Shown here: positions 8,287-17,638 of the stretch, piece after piece
Position numbering within the stretch: the stretch's first letter is position 1
Layout of the letters: each line of letters starts with the position of its first letter
Source: an uncultured Desulfomonile sp.
GTDB taxonomy: Bacteria > Desulfobacterota > Desulfomonilia > Desulfomonilales > Desulfomonilaceae
DNA: 64,000 nt
Assembly: GCA_903952205.1 (NCBI GenBank)
Contig: CAJBEZ010000008.1
Coordinates: 1-64,000 of the forward strand
Direction: 5' to 3'
Position numbers and translations under genes: made by a program
The notes under the pieces: generated by a model
The model's database searches: none
Seen by the model: the letters and a program-made list of their open reading frames with translations, nothing else
Told to the model about the DNA's origin: nothing

Positions 8287-10224
8287 CTAGGTTCGTTTTT
8301 CGGGCGATTTAAGCTCATCAAAATCGAATGTTAGCGAGACGCTGCCTTCGTCAACGGTCTTGCGCATCTCGTACGGCAATTTCTCAAAGACTCGCATCAT
8401 GGACCTGTTCTCCATGAGGACCTCAGTCCTGAACCCCTTGATGTTGCGTTCTCGTGCGATATCTATCAGGTAGTTGAGCAGAGCGCTTGCAATTCCGCGA
8501 CCCCGATAATTCTCGTCAACCATGAAAGCCACTTCCGGGTAAGCATGTCCGGGGTTGATCATATAACGAGCCTCTCCAATAATCTTGCGGTCTTCTCTAG
8601 ATCCGATTGCAACAACCAGGGACAGACCTTCTTCCTCCGTAATATTTACGTATTGCTGGAGATTTTTCTGGGGCATAGACCTGCGGGCGCTGAAATATCT
8701 GAAATAGACGGATTTCTCCGAGAGGTTGTAGAAAAGGTCCCTCAACATCTCTTCATCCGTAGATTTTATAATTCTGATGTGGCCTCTAATGCCACCTTTG
8801 AATATTCTATTGGTCCGGAAACGACGACGCATTTCTGGGGAACAAATCCTGTAGTAGATCTGATTTGGGAAAACGTAACCCAACTCGCTGGCGGACTTCA
8901 TCAGGTTTTCCCTATGGTCCGGGTGAGCAATGTCAATGAGCGCCATTGCACGGTCACGGATGGAGCGTCCACCCAAATATGCGCTACCATACTCGGTGAT
9001 GACATAATTGGCGTCGCCTCGATTCATTATGACTGCGGCGTTAGGCCCGAAGACGGGAACTATATTGGATTTGTTCCTCTTGGGCGAAGTTGACCGTAGG
9101 CAAATGATGGATCGCCCACCTTTGGAAAGGTTTGCCCCTCGCATGAAATCGCTGTCACCGCCAGACCCCTCAAAGGCCGTCCAAGATGTACTGCCCTGCC
9201 TGATCTGGCCTCTAAGGTCTACCTGCATAGCCAAGTTGACCGCAACCATGCGATCATTCGAGCCTATGAACGTAGGATCCAAAAGCATATCGGAAGGATA
9301 TAATTCCACCATAGGGTTGTCATGGATGTAATCGTATAATTTTTGCGTGCCCATGCAACAAGTGGCCAGAGATTTGCCTCGAAATAATTTCTTCGTGCTG
9401 TTGTCTACTACGCCTGATTCGATCAGCTCAATGAGGGGATCGGTGAAAATCTCAGTGTGAATACCAAGGTGTCGGCGATCTTTGAGAAAGTCCATCAACC
9501 CTCTTGAAATTCCGGCGAAACCGAATTGAACAATCGATCCATCGTCGATAAGGTCGCTGGCATAGGCGCTTATGGTTCTCTCCCGCTCACCCAGAGGTTC
9601 TTCCGACAATTCAGTGAGTGGTTCCGGCGCTTCCACAAGGTAGTCTATTTTGTCAATTGGAATAAACGTGTCTCCGTATGTGCGTGGCATGAACGGATTG
9701 ACTTGAGCTATAACCTTCCGAGCAGATTCCACCGCTGCTACGCTGAAGTCCACAGAAATACCGAGACTGAACCTGCCGAATCGGTCTGGTTCCGACACCT
9801 GGATCATTGCTACGTCAACAGGAATCCGGCGGTTTCGGAAAAAGAATGGGATCTGCGAATGGAAAAGCGGTATATAATTATACTCAGGGGACGGTCCGGA
9901 ACCGTCCACACCACCACCAGAAAAGAATGTCTTGATTCTGAACCTACCCCATGGATCCAAGGCTAACCGAGACGCTTCTGTTCCACGAATAAACTGCACA
10001 AGTTCCACGTCTTCAGCGTAAGAAGTTTCCAGAGCCCTAAGTATTGTCTTCGGTTCAGAGCAAAGGCTCCCGATGTAAATTCGGTCACCGTTCCTGATCT
10101 TCTGCGCCGCTTCGGAGGGGGAGATCAGTTTAGAGGTGTACTCATCCTGCCAGCGTTTCGCTTGAGTCGCAATCATCTGTTTGTCGTGAGCCCCATCTAA
10201 ATAATTCCATTGAACATGAGTCAT
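8287..10224 (-). CDS. acetyl-CoA hydrolase/transferase fused to a GNAT acetyltransferase
   Basis: A 645-residue two-domain protein. Residues 25 to 470 are an acetyl-CoA hydrolase/CoA-transferase (AcsA/Cat1-like). They include VITEYGSAYLGGRSIRDRAM, where the family's catalytic Glu lies in the TEYG motif, and the following ALIDIAHPDHRENLM. Residues 500 to 640 are a GNAT domain with the acetyl-CoA loop YRGRGIASALLNYLIDIA. This fusion is known in databases; the enzyme likely moves CoA between short acyl groups while the GNAT part may regulate or modify a partner. The gene stands alone between the two HU genes. Confidence 0.88.
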   Translation of the reverse strand: MTHVQWNYLDGAHDKQMIATQAKRWQDEYTSKLISPSEAAQKIRNGDRIYIGSLCSEPKTILRALETSYAEDVELVQFIRGTEASRLALDPWGRFRIKTFFSGGGVDGSGPSPEYNYIPLFHSQIPFFFRNRRIPVDVAMIQVSEPDRFGRFSLGISVDFSVAAVESARKVIAQVNPFMPRTYGDTFIPIDKIDYLVEAPEPLTELSEEPLGERERTISAYASDLIDDGSIVQFGFAGISRGLMDFLKDRRHLGIHTEIFTDPLIELIESGVVDNSTKKLFRGKSLATCCMGTQKLYDYIHDNPMVELYPSDMLLDPTFIGSNDRMVAVNLAMQVDLRGQIRQGSTSWTAFEGSGGDSDFMRGANLSKGGRSIICLRSTSPKRNKSNIVPVFGPNAAVIMNRGDANYVITEYGSAYLGGRSIRDRAMALIDIAHPDHRENLMKSASELGYVFPNQIYYRICSPEMRRRFRTNRIFKGGIRGHIRIIKSTDEEMLRDLFYNLSEKSVYFRYFSARRSMPQKNLQQYVNITEEEGLSLVVAIGSREDRKIIGEARYMINPGHAYPEVAFMVDENYRGRGIASALLNYLIDIARERNIKGFRTEVLMENRSMMRVFEKLPYEMRKTVDEGSVSLTFDFDELKSPEKRT

Positions 10225-10735
10225 GATCCGACGGAATTGTTTTTCCGTTCATTTTGGTGGAAATGAGGGGTATGGGGATTGTTCCCTAAGCCACGAAAAC
10301 GCTTAGCTATCTTCAGAAAAAAACACCCAACATTTGCAAAACCTGACTCACGTAAGTGGAGAAATCGCTTTGATCCCTTGCCGGAGCGTACCTTATCGAA
10401 CCTCTTTTAGTCAATCAGAATCTCGGCGTAACGCATTGCCAGAAAATGACAGATCAGAGATTACTGCGCCTGCTATTGCATACCGTCCATCTGATTATTC
10501 AGACCAGTGGCCCACGGACGATATTACTCGACTAATAGCTGCATCAGTAAAATTCTTTTAATTGCCCTGCTTCTTCGCAATCTACGGAGCTCTTTGAGCG
10601 ATTCAAAACTGCCAATTGAACTTTCATCTGATCGGCGCAGAATTGATTTCTTGACACTTCTCGTTCCCGGGGGTTATAGAACCCGCACTCATTTTACTGA
10701 CCTAATATTATGATTATTTCAAGAGAGGAGCGATC
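10225..10735. other. intergenic stretch before HU copy 2
   Basis: About 510 bases without a supported gene; short frames here lack domains and ribosome sites. The 3' part holds the HU promoter listed separately. Confidence 0.5.
10651..10679 (+). promoter_or_regulatory. sigma-70-type promoter before HU copy 2
   Basis: A perfect TTGACA at 10651 to 10656 and TTATAG at 10674 to 10679 are spaced by 17 bases, about 57 bases before the HU start. The layout copies that of HU copy 1. Confidence 0.65.
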
Positions 10736-11008
10736 ATGACCAAGGCTGAATTTGTGGACAAACTTGCGGAGAAGGGCGAGATAACCAAGAAACTCGCTTC
10801 AGATACCATTAACCTGGTTTTTTCATCCATTTCCGATGTGCTGGTCGCTGGTGAGGAAATCTCGATCCCTGGCTTCGGCAAATTCTCCGTTGTGACGAGA
10901 AAAGAGCGAACAGGCTTGAATCCTCAGACCAAAAAGAAAATCAAGATCCCGGAGAAGAAGGCTCCCAAGTTTACTGGGGCAAAGGCGTTAAAAGAATCGG
11001 TAAAGTAA
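10736..11008 (+). CDS. HU family DNA-binding protein, copy 2
   Basis: A 90-residue HU protein nearly identical to copy 1: MTKAEFVDKLAEKGEITKKL, the IPGFGKFSVVTRKERTG arm and NPQTKKKIKIPEKKAPKF. The ribosome site is AGAGAGGAG before the ATG. The first 50 bases of coding sequence and the leader are also conserved between the copies, so the duplication probably included the promoter region. Differences concentrate in the helical dimerisation part. Its 3' end touches the IS701-like remnant on the other strand. Confidence 0.93.
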   Translation: MTKAEFVDKLAEKGEITKKLASDTINLVFSSISDVLVAGEEISIPGFGKFSVVTRKERTGLNPQTKKKIKIPEKKAPKFTGAKALKESVK

Positions 11009-11850
11009 TTCCATTTTTGTTGAGTAACTGCGGTGTACGCCGGGATCGCGCGAAATTCCTGTGGTGAAATAACCGCGTCGTGCTGCGGCGAGCATATCAG
11101 AGAAAGTGATAGTTTTCTTGATATACCAAGGGGCAGCGATGAGGAGCAGGTCTTTTCTCATACGGAACTGATTGACTAACCAGACTACCACAAAGCAATA
11201 GCTCCAGTAAGCCATCAGCGGTGAGCGAGTCACTGATTGCTCGAAACGACACGGCGGATCTGCGCTGCCGAGTAGACTCTTTGTTTCTCGATTAGTGATC
11301 TCGATACTCCAGCGGTGACTGAATCTCTGGATGGTTTCTTCATCGGAAGCGGTGGTGTCGGTGTCGAAGAAAGCCGTGTCTGGGTAATTGTCACCAGGAT
11401 CTTGGACCATCACGATAGACAATGGTTCATTCCCAGCAGCCTTGTACCAGATTGCCATGAATCTGTTCACGGACACAATGGTTTCCTGGCCATATAGGCT
11501 GATCCATATCCATTCCCACTGGGTTTTCAAGTCGTTGAAGAGCGATCCGGGACAAGGCAAACGGCTTCCTTTTTGCCGTGAACGACCTCTCTTAGTGGAG
11601 CAGGATTGAGCTACCAGAGCATATAGTGTGGCGTCTTTACAAACTTATCCCGTTATGTGAACCCCTTGGAGGCGACCTTGAAGAAGTTGTTTGTGCGAGT
11701 ATCCGCCGTCGACGATCACCCTGAGGGTTATTGAGGGGTCAAGCCACGAACGAGTCAGACGAATCAATTGAGCGCTTAACTCGGACTTTCTCTGGTGTTG
11801 GCCCAGAGGCTTCACCTTGGTTTTTTCCGGGTACCACAGGTGAGCGGCGA
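10988..11850 (-). pseudogene. IS701-like DDE transposase remnant
   Basis: On the minus strand, from about 11850, the frame reads KSELSAQLIRLTRSWLDP and VIVDGGYSHKQLLQG. It then meets a TAA at 11645 to 11647 and continues in the same frame with KDATLYALVAQ, RSRQKGSRLPCPG and TQWEWIWISLYGQ. It ends in FSHRWSIEITNRETKSLLGS and a C-terminal tail. This is the central and C-terminal part of an IS701-type transposase as I know it. The N-terminal half is missing and the TAA interrupts what is left, so it is dead. Its upstream edge runs into the 3' end of a membrane-protein gene on the same strand. Confidence 0.75.
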
Positions 11851-12422
11851 ATGGTTTCTGCTGCTGATGATGCCAGTCGCTTCCGTCTGGCGTGCTGAGA
11901 GTAGGCTGTAGTGAATGCGACACCTAAGATGACAAAGCCGAATTCCAGTCCTTGAAAGAACAACTCACGGGTCTCAGGGTAGTAGAGCTTTGCAAAATTG
12001 ACCAGCGTATTCGCCAGGAAAATGAACCCCCAAAGACTGGTGACCGTGTAGCAACTACGAATAAAAGCCGGCGAGTCCCACAATTCCCGGGGTACGTGTT
12101 CGCGAGCGTAATCTTCAGTGAATGGACGCCCAACGAAGACTGATAAAAGCGTAATCACAAAAAGGGTTCCGCTTGCTAGGACTCCTAAATGCTTGATTAC
12201 CCAGATGTCCTTCAGCCAAGCCACCGAGACTAAAGCGAATGCAAAGAACAAAACCCCTGCCCACAAGATTGCGCCGCGATGAAGTCTTGTCAGGCCCATC
12301 ACTATAACCAAGAAGGTGGCGACACAAATCCCAATTTGGAGCCTTAGCATAGAATGGCCACTGGAAATTATCCAGAAGGCAATCCAAGGCGAAAAAGCCA
12401 GCAACAGTTTAATGGTATCCAC
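11739..12422 (-). CDS. multi-helix membrane protein, C-terminus altered by a transposase remnant
   Basis: Residues 1 to 180 form about six membrane helices with a conserved-looking loop (FVGRPFTEDYAREHVPRELW). I do not recognise the family securely. The last ~45 residues are polar and are encoded by DNA that in another frame is IS701-like transposase, so the natural C-terminus was probably replaced when the element arrived. The protein up to the last helix (about residue 177) seems whole, so function may be retained. Confidence 0.6.
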   Translation of the reverse strand: MDTIKLLLAFSPWIAFWIISSGHSMLRLQIGICVATFLVIVMGLTRLHRGAILWAGVLFFAFALVSVAWLKDIWVIKHLGVLASGTLFVITLLSVFVGRPFTEDYAREHVPRELWDSPAFIRSCYTVTSLWGFIFLANTLVNFAKLYYPETRELFFQGLEFGFVILGVAFTTAYSQHARRKRLASSAAETIRRSPVVPGKNQGEASGPTPEKVRVKRSIDSSDSFVA

Positions 12423-12612
12423 TGTTATTATCCCCGATCTGCAGAAATAACATCAGACTGTTGAATCTCATTGTTAAGTATCCATGTTGATTTTATGCAG
12501 TTCCTCTATTTCAGAAATTGCCTTGATTGGTAAGCTCTGGTACCGTTTGGCCAGACATCAACGACCTGATAAACGTGCGGATTCGTGGGTTGAGTATTCA
12601 ACAAACCTACTC

Positions 12613-12897
12613 TTAATCAAGTTCCTCGTGTTCTTTTTGCCATTCCTTCCAAAATTTCTTCTCACAGTCGTCGATACATTTGAAATAGAGACGCCAATTT
12701 CCCTCATTTACTCCGCCCCTGCCTCCACCTCCCCAGTAGGGAAGATAGCCGAATTTTTCCCTGCAGTCCCTTAAACATAGGGAGCGGTCCTGTTCAACAC
12801 TCTCATACGACCTTGCAGTATCAACAAACGGTCCATCTGAAAGGAACAGGATAAGGAAAAGAGCTATCCAACCCTTCAATAATTTGCAACTCATCAT
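12613..12897 (-). CDS. small secreted protein with two CX3C motifs
   Basis: A 94-residue protein with an N-terminal hydrophobic segment (residues 8 to 24) that looks like a signal peptide. The mature part has SLCLRDCREKF and YFKCIDDCEKKFWKEW, i.e. two CX3C pairs in predicted helices about 35 residues apart, with a Gly-rich linker between. Paired CX3C motifs often form a disulfide-linked helical hairpin. GAGGA lies 9 bases before the ATG. No family recognised. Confidence 0.55.
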   Translation of the reverse strand: MMSCKLLKGWIALFLILFLSDGPFVDTARSYESVEQDRSLCLRDCREKFGYLPYWGGGGRGGVNEGNWRLYFKCIDDCEKKFWKEWQKEHEELD

Positions 12898-12985
12898 AGA
12901 AATCAGTCCTCACTCCAAGTCTAACGGGAGCAGTTTTAACTACCTATAAATAATGGATCAGTTCCCATCTTCAGGATACTATGTG

Positions 12986-13859
12986 GGGCGCCTCTAAAAA
13001 TCAATTTGTTAGTCTTTGGATTCCCTAAAATTCCGCAATTCAGCATAATGTGATTGGAATTTTCATCATCACAAGTTTATAAATCATCTTTTTCGGCCTA
13101 ATCTTACCCGTTTACGCTGCTAAGGACGCAACTATCCTAGTGGAGTCTAGTTGCGGAATAGCCTTTATGGCGTCACGCTTAACCAATTGGACCAGACGCC
13201 TCATGTTGTAAACAAGGTTCATCATACCAATCTTGGCCCTTGCGCGAGCTATGCCAATCGTACGAACAATGTGGCCTCCCATAGCGTGCTGCGCCCCAAA
13301 TACGTGTTCCACCCGAGCCCGAGTGTTTGACTTGATACGATTTGACGCCTTTTGTTCATCCGTAAGAGGATGGTTCCGAGCCTCTTTTTCATGGATCTGA
13401 CTTTCAAAACCATTGCCGGCCGGCGTCTCTTCGCTCTCTTTCGAACGGTATGCGCTGTCTGCGTATATCCTGCGCTTTTTTCCGTCGGCGTCGACTGTTT
13501 GATCCAGGAGTTCGTCAAACACCTGGCTGTCATGAACCGCCGCATCGCTCACAGCGTAATTCTGGACTAGCTTGTTGGTTTCGTCGGAGTTTATATGGTT
13601 TTTGTAGCCGTAGTGCTTTTCATACACAACATTCAAACAGGGTCGAAATGCCTCCCAATCAATGAGCCCCTTCAACGTAACCAATGGATCACCAATCTCG
13701 GTAAGCTTGACTGTACGCTCACAGATGTCGAAAAAACCAGGTTGAAGCCGAATTGGCATTTTGTTTGTCCTCCCTGCTTGTTATACTTTCTCTATAGCAC
13801 AGACTGAACAAGCCGCGAAGAATGTGGACTGAAAAATCAATCAACTTCTTGAGACGCCC
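12986..13859. mobile_element. IS5-type element, internally deleted, with imperfect terminal inverted repeats
   Basis: The left end reads GGGCGCCTCTAAAAATCAA (from 12986). The reverse complement of the right end reads GGGCGTCTCAAGAAGTTGA (ending at 13859). The two agree at about 13 of 19 positions. They enclose the shortened transposase at 13112 to 13759. At about 874 bp the element is roughly 400 bp shorter than a complete one of this type would be. I see no clear target duplication. Confidence 0.6.
13112..13759 (-). pseudogene. IS5-type transposase with a large internal deletion
   Basis: The first 48 residues match the transposase N-terminus (IGDPLVTLKGLIDWEAFRP). The chain then jumps directly to the catalytic C-terminal part (YGYKNHINSDETNKLVQNYA, DSQVFDELLDQ, YADSAYRSKES, RARVEHVFGAQ). 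Roughly 120 to 130 residues containing the helix-turn-helix region and the first catalytic Asp are missing without breaking the frame. The protein should be unable to transpose. A good ribosome site (GGGAGG) precedes the ATG at 13759. Confidence 0.8.
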
Positions 13860-13869
13860 ATAAATAATT

Positions 13870-15450
13870 CTAAGTCTTGTAGCGTTCCACCAATTCCTTC
13901 AGAGAAATGCCCAAATCTGAAATTTGTCGGGCGGCTTCCTCCAGTTGAGTCACGCCTGACACGTTTTGCCTCATAGCTTGATCTATATACGCAATTGCAT
14001 TTGAAACCTGATCGACCCCCACTGTCTGTTGTTCGTTGGAAGATTGAATTACTGTCGCTGCGTCTGCAGAGTCCAACACGTTCTTCCCGAGAGCCCGTAT
14101 TGATTCACCGGCTAATTTAGACTGTTTGACCCCGGCCGCAACCGCCTTATTACCCTGTTCGGTAGCCATTACGACCGCGCCGATCCATTTTCTTGTATCT
14201 TCAAGAATGCCCCTTACCTGTTCTGTCGCTTCTCTCGACCTATCCGCCAAACTTTTTATCTCCCCCGCCACAACAGCGAATCCCTTTCCCTGTTCACCAG
14301 CCTTAGCCGCTTCAATGGACGCGTTGACAGCAAGAAGATTGGATTGATCCGCGAGATCTCTAACAGAGTCAATTATGTCCTCAATGGACTGGCTCTGTTC
14401 GTTGAGTCTCTGAACTGTTTCTCCAATAGACTCCATTTCAACACGGATTGTGGACATTTTGTTCACAGTCTCTTCTATGGCTTTTTCGCCTTCATTGGAA
14501 GTCTGGACGGCAAAATGGGCGCTTTGAGCCACGTTCCTGGCTTTTTCCGAAGTCAATCTGGCCGTTTGAAGCAATTCTTCAACCGTGCTGACAGTTTCGG
14601 TAATACTTGATGACGTCTCCGTGGCGCTCGTGGCGATTTGAGCAACACTGGTTGAGATCTGGGCGGCAGAGGAAGCAAGGGTTCTAGCGCCTTCGGCGGT
14701 TTTTCTCAAATTGTCTCTCAAAGACTCTACCATTTGGTTTAGAGCCTGACTCAAGGTTCCAACCTCATCGTCACCTTTTGATTCCAAAGTTCGGGAAAGG
14801 TTACCCGCCGCTATGGCCTTAGCAAGATCCACCGCTTCAGCGAGTGGCCTGGTAATGGACCGAGGCACGAAGTAGCCAAGAGGGAAAGCTAAGACAACTA
14901 CTAGTAGCGCTCCAAAAATGACTATTTTGTAAATAACAGACGCAAAATCATGGACAGCCGCCTTGCGTTCGGCCAAGGTTTGATTTTCCCTTGCCAGAAC
15001 CTTTCCCATTATCTGGTGAAACTTATCCCAATCATTGTTTTTATCTACTAACCGACGTGAACGGATAGAAGGCTCAACAACTTCTTTTTTCCAACTTTCC
15101 ATGGCTTCCTGCGCGTCGGATAACAAGTTCTTCTGGTCGGTACTCGAGATCTGAGTCCTAAGGAGATTAATAACGTTTGAGTATTCCTTTTCCATTTGCT
15201 TGATTTGCTCAAGAGACTCAACATTCTTTGACAAAAAGTATGATTCAAAGGTTGCTCGTATATCACGGGAGGTATTCTGGGCCTGCATGACGGTGATAAC
15301 TGTTCTAAATGAGTCTTCAGCTCGATTTACCATGCTCATCAGTTCATTAAGACACAGGAGACCTACCGTCGCAAGTATCAGAAAAAGAAAAATTGGGACC
15401 ATTGCTGTTGCTGCGATTTTGGTCTTTAACCTGAGTTCCGTGAATTTCAT
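13870..15450 (-). CDS. methyl-accepting chemotaxis protein
   Basis: A 526-residue chemoreceptor. A first membrane helix (about residues 12 to 34) is followed by a ~140-residue helical periplasmic sensor, a second helix (about 172 to 192), a HAMP domain (to about 247) and a long cytoplasmic coiled coil. The signalling tip is seen as LLAVNASIEAAKAGEQGKGF followed by EIKSLADRSREATEQV. It should relay a ligand signal to CheA/CheW. No che genes are adjacent and there is no C-terminal CheR-binding pentapeptide. Confidence 0.92.
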   Translation of the reverse strand: MKFTELRLKTKIAATAMVPIFLFLILATVGLLCLNELMSMVNRAEDSFRTVITVMQAQNTSRDIRATFESYFLSKNVESLEQIKQMEKEYSNVINLLRTQISSTDQKNLLSDAQEAMESWKKEVVEPSIRSRRLVDKNNDWDKFHQIMGKVLARENQTLAERKAAVHDFASVIYKIVIFGALLVVVLAFPLGYFVPRSITRPLAEAVDLAKAIAAGNLSRTLESKGDDEVGTLSQALNQMVESLRDNLRKTAEGARTLASSAAQISTSVAQIATSATETSSSITETVSTVEELLQTARLTSEKARNVAQSAHFAVQTSNEGEKAIEETVNKMSTIRVEMESIGETVQRLNEQSQSIEDIIDSVRDLADQSNLLAVNASIEAAKAGEQGKGFAVVAGEIKSLADRSREATEQVRGILEDTRKWIGAVVMATEQGNKAVAAGVKQSKLAGESIRALGKNVLDSADAATVIQSSNEQQTVGVDQVSNAIAYIDQAMRQNVSGVTQLEEAARQISDLGISLKELVERYKT

Positions 15451-15710
15451 TAGAATCTCCTAAACATAGGGGAATGCGATAGTCTGGCGTTCCATGTGCG
15501 TATAATCGCCTATCAAGCTTATAACATGTCGAAACTACTTGTAAACAAGAATAAAGTGAACCGGGGCCGCTTATGATGCTTTCTTGCCCGCGTTATCATG
15601 CAGTTTTATGTTCGAGAGAGAACTCGTGCGCTTCCTGCTGTTCCCTTGCAAAATTCTTCGCAGGAAAGATATAAGTATTACACGATAATATTTTTGCAAG
15701 TAATCGAGAC

Positions 15711-17606
15711 ATGAAATCCTGGGATGCAACCGACATAATTGTTGTGGGAGCAGGCCACGCCGGATGTGAGGCGGCATTGGTGGCTGCTCGCAAAGGATTC
15801 AACGTTTGGATTTATTGCCTTAATGTTGATTCTGTTGGACTGATGCCGTGTAATCCTTCGATCGGCGGGATAGGCAAAGGCCATCTCGTTAAAGAAGTAG
15901 ACGCACTGGGCGGCGAAATGGGGATTGCCGCAGATAAAAGCTGCATCCAGTACAAGCTCCTAGGTGTCAGCAAGGGGCCAGCGGTTCGGGGTTCCAGGAT
16001 GCAATGCGATCGCCTTGATTACTCGATAGCAATGCGTACTGCCATAGAAGCGCAAGACAACATCCTGATCAGACAGGAAATGGTCGATCGTGTAATTGTC
16101 CAGAGCGGGAGATGCGTAGGGATCGTCGAAAGGACAGGATACGAGGTTAAGTCCAGAGCGGTAATCCTCGCTGCGGGAACTTTCCTCGATGGGACCATAC
16201 ATGTCGGTCCGGTGAGTTATAAGGCGGGAAGGGCTGGAGAATTTCCATCTATCGGTCTTGCCGTTCAGTTAAGAGAGATTGGGTTCCCGTGCGGTCGTTT
16301 CAAGACTGGAACGCCTCCACGGGTCAAGAAGTCAAGCGTTGATTTCTCTGTGATGATTGAAGACAGAGGAGACGAGGAAGCTGTTCCTTTCTCTATAACG
16401 ACTCAATCGATCGACAGACCGAGTAGGTCGTGTTTTAAAACACACACTACAGAGAAAACCCGAGAATTTGTCCAAAAGCATTTGAAGAAATCGTCATTGT
16501 ATTCTGGAGCAATCCAGGGAATGCCAGCTAGGTACTGTCCCTCGCTTGAAGACAAAATCGCTAGGTTTCCTGAACGTCAGGGGCACCCGGTTGTTGCTGA
16601 GCCAGAGGGCCTCACCTCCTCGGAAATATATCTCAAGGGCTTGGGAAACTCATTGCCGGCTGAATTGCAGTACGGATTACTTCATACCGTCCCAGGTTTG
16701 GAATCCGCTGAAATCATTCGCCCTGCCTATGCAATTGAATATGATTTCATAGACCCTAGGTGTCTCAATCTCACGCTTGAAACAAAATCTGTGCAGAATC
16801 TGTACTTTGCAGGTCAAATAAATGGCACATCTGGATATGAAGAGGCTGCCGCACAGGGTTTGATAGCGGGCGTCAACGCCGCTTTGAAATTGTCGGAAGA
16901 ACCGCCGCTAATTCTCGAGAGATCCGAGGCGTATATTGGAGTCATGATAGACGACCTCGTGACTCGAGGGGTTGTGGAACCCTATCGAATGTTTACGTCA
17001 AGGGCAGAACATAGACTTCTGCTAAGGGAAGATAACGCAATTGATCGACTCGCCCAAAAAGGCGCCGCAGTTGGGCTGGTTTCTTCAGAATCATTGAAAA
17101 TGGTTGAACAGAGAAGCCGGGAATTGCGAGACCTTATCAAACAGCTTAATGAACTCAAAATAAGGCCTTCAGTGGACGTAAACGATTTGATGCGCTCTCG
17201 ATGCGGTTCCGAGATGCGCGAGAGCATGTCTGCGTCCAAGATCCTCAAGAGGCCTGAAATAAGAATAGTTGATCTGGAGTCATTGGAGGCGTGGAACCTT
17301 GGTCATGTAGATCGATGGTTAGCCTCTCAAGTCGAAGTAGAATTAAAATATGAAGGATATATTGCCAGACAGAAACGTGAAGCCGAGCGCTTTGCCAGGT
17401 TGCAGAATGTCCGCATACCTGAAAGCTTCGTTTATGACTCAATCCCGGGGCTGTCTCGTGAGATAAAGGAGCGATTGAGCTTGATACGTCCGACTTCCAT
17501 AGGGCAAGCTTCCCGAATATCGGGTGTAACCCCGGCGGCCTTGACCGCAGTAATGGTAGCGCTCAGGGGCAGGGCGCCTCAAGCGTCAGAAAAGAGGAAA
17601 CGCTAA
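15711..17606 (+). CDS. mnmG: tRNA uridine-5-carboxymethylaminomethyl synthesis enzyme MnmG (GidA)
   Basis: A 631-residue FAD protein that with MnmE modifies the wobble uridine of certain tRNAs. The FAD-binding motif is [14 protein letters not shown] at residues 8 to 21. The family signature [19 protein letters not shown] follows at about 45 to 63. [18 protein letters not shown] and [14 protein letters not shown] are also typical, as is the C-terminal helical GidA-associated domain. Length matches the family (620 to 635). mnmE and rsmG are not adjacent. Confidence 0.96.
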   Translation: MKSWDATDIIVVGAGHAGCEAALVAARKGFNVWIYCLNVDSVGLMPCNPSIGGIGKGHLVKEVDALGGEMGIAADKSCIQYKLLGVSKGPAVRGSRMQCDRLDYSIAMRTAIEAQDNILIRQEMVDRVIVQSGRCVGIVERTGYEVKSRAVILAAGTFLDGTIHVGPVSYKAGRAGEFPSIGLAVQLREIGFPCGRFKTGTPPRVKKSSVDFSVMIEDRGDEEAVPFSITTQSIDRPSRSCFKTHTTEKTREFVQKHLKKSSLYSGAIQGMPARYCPSLEDKIARFPERQGHPVVAEPEGLTSSEIYLKGLGNSLPAELQYGLLHTVPGLESAEIIRPAYAIEYDFIDPRCLNLTLETKSVQNLYFAGQINGTSGYEEAAAQGLIAGVNAALKLSEEPPLILERSEAYIGVMIDDLVTRGVVEPYRMFTSRAEHRLLLREDNAIDRLAQKGAAVGLVSSESLKMVEQRSRELRDLIKQLNELKIRPSVDVNDLMRSRCGSEMRESMSASKILKRPEIRIVDLESLEAWNLGHVDRWLASQVEVELKYEGYIARQKREAERFARLQNVRIPESFVYDSIPGLSREIKERLSLIRPTSIGQASRISGVTPAALTAVMVALRGRAPQASEKRKR

Positions 17607-17638
17607 TTTGCCGGATATATAACTTCTGTTTGGTTGGC

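Noticed and set aside
10334-10561. 75-codon plus-strand frame before HU copy 2
   Set aside because: No ribosome site or family resemblance; treated as intergenic.
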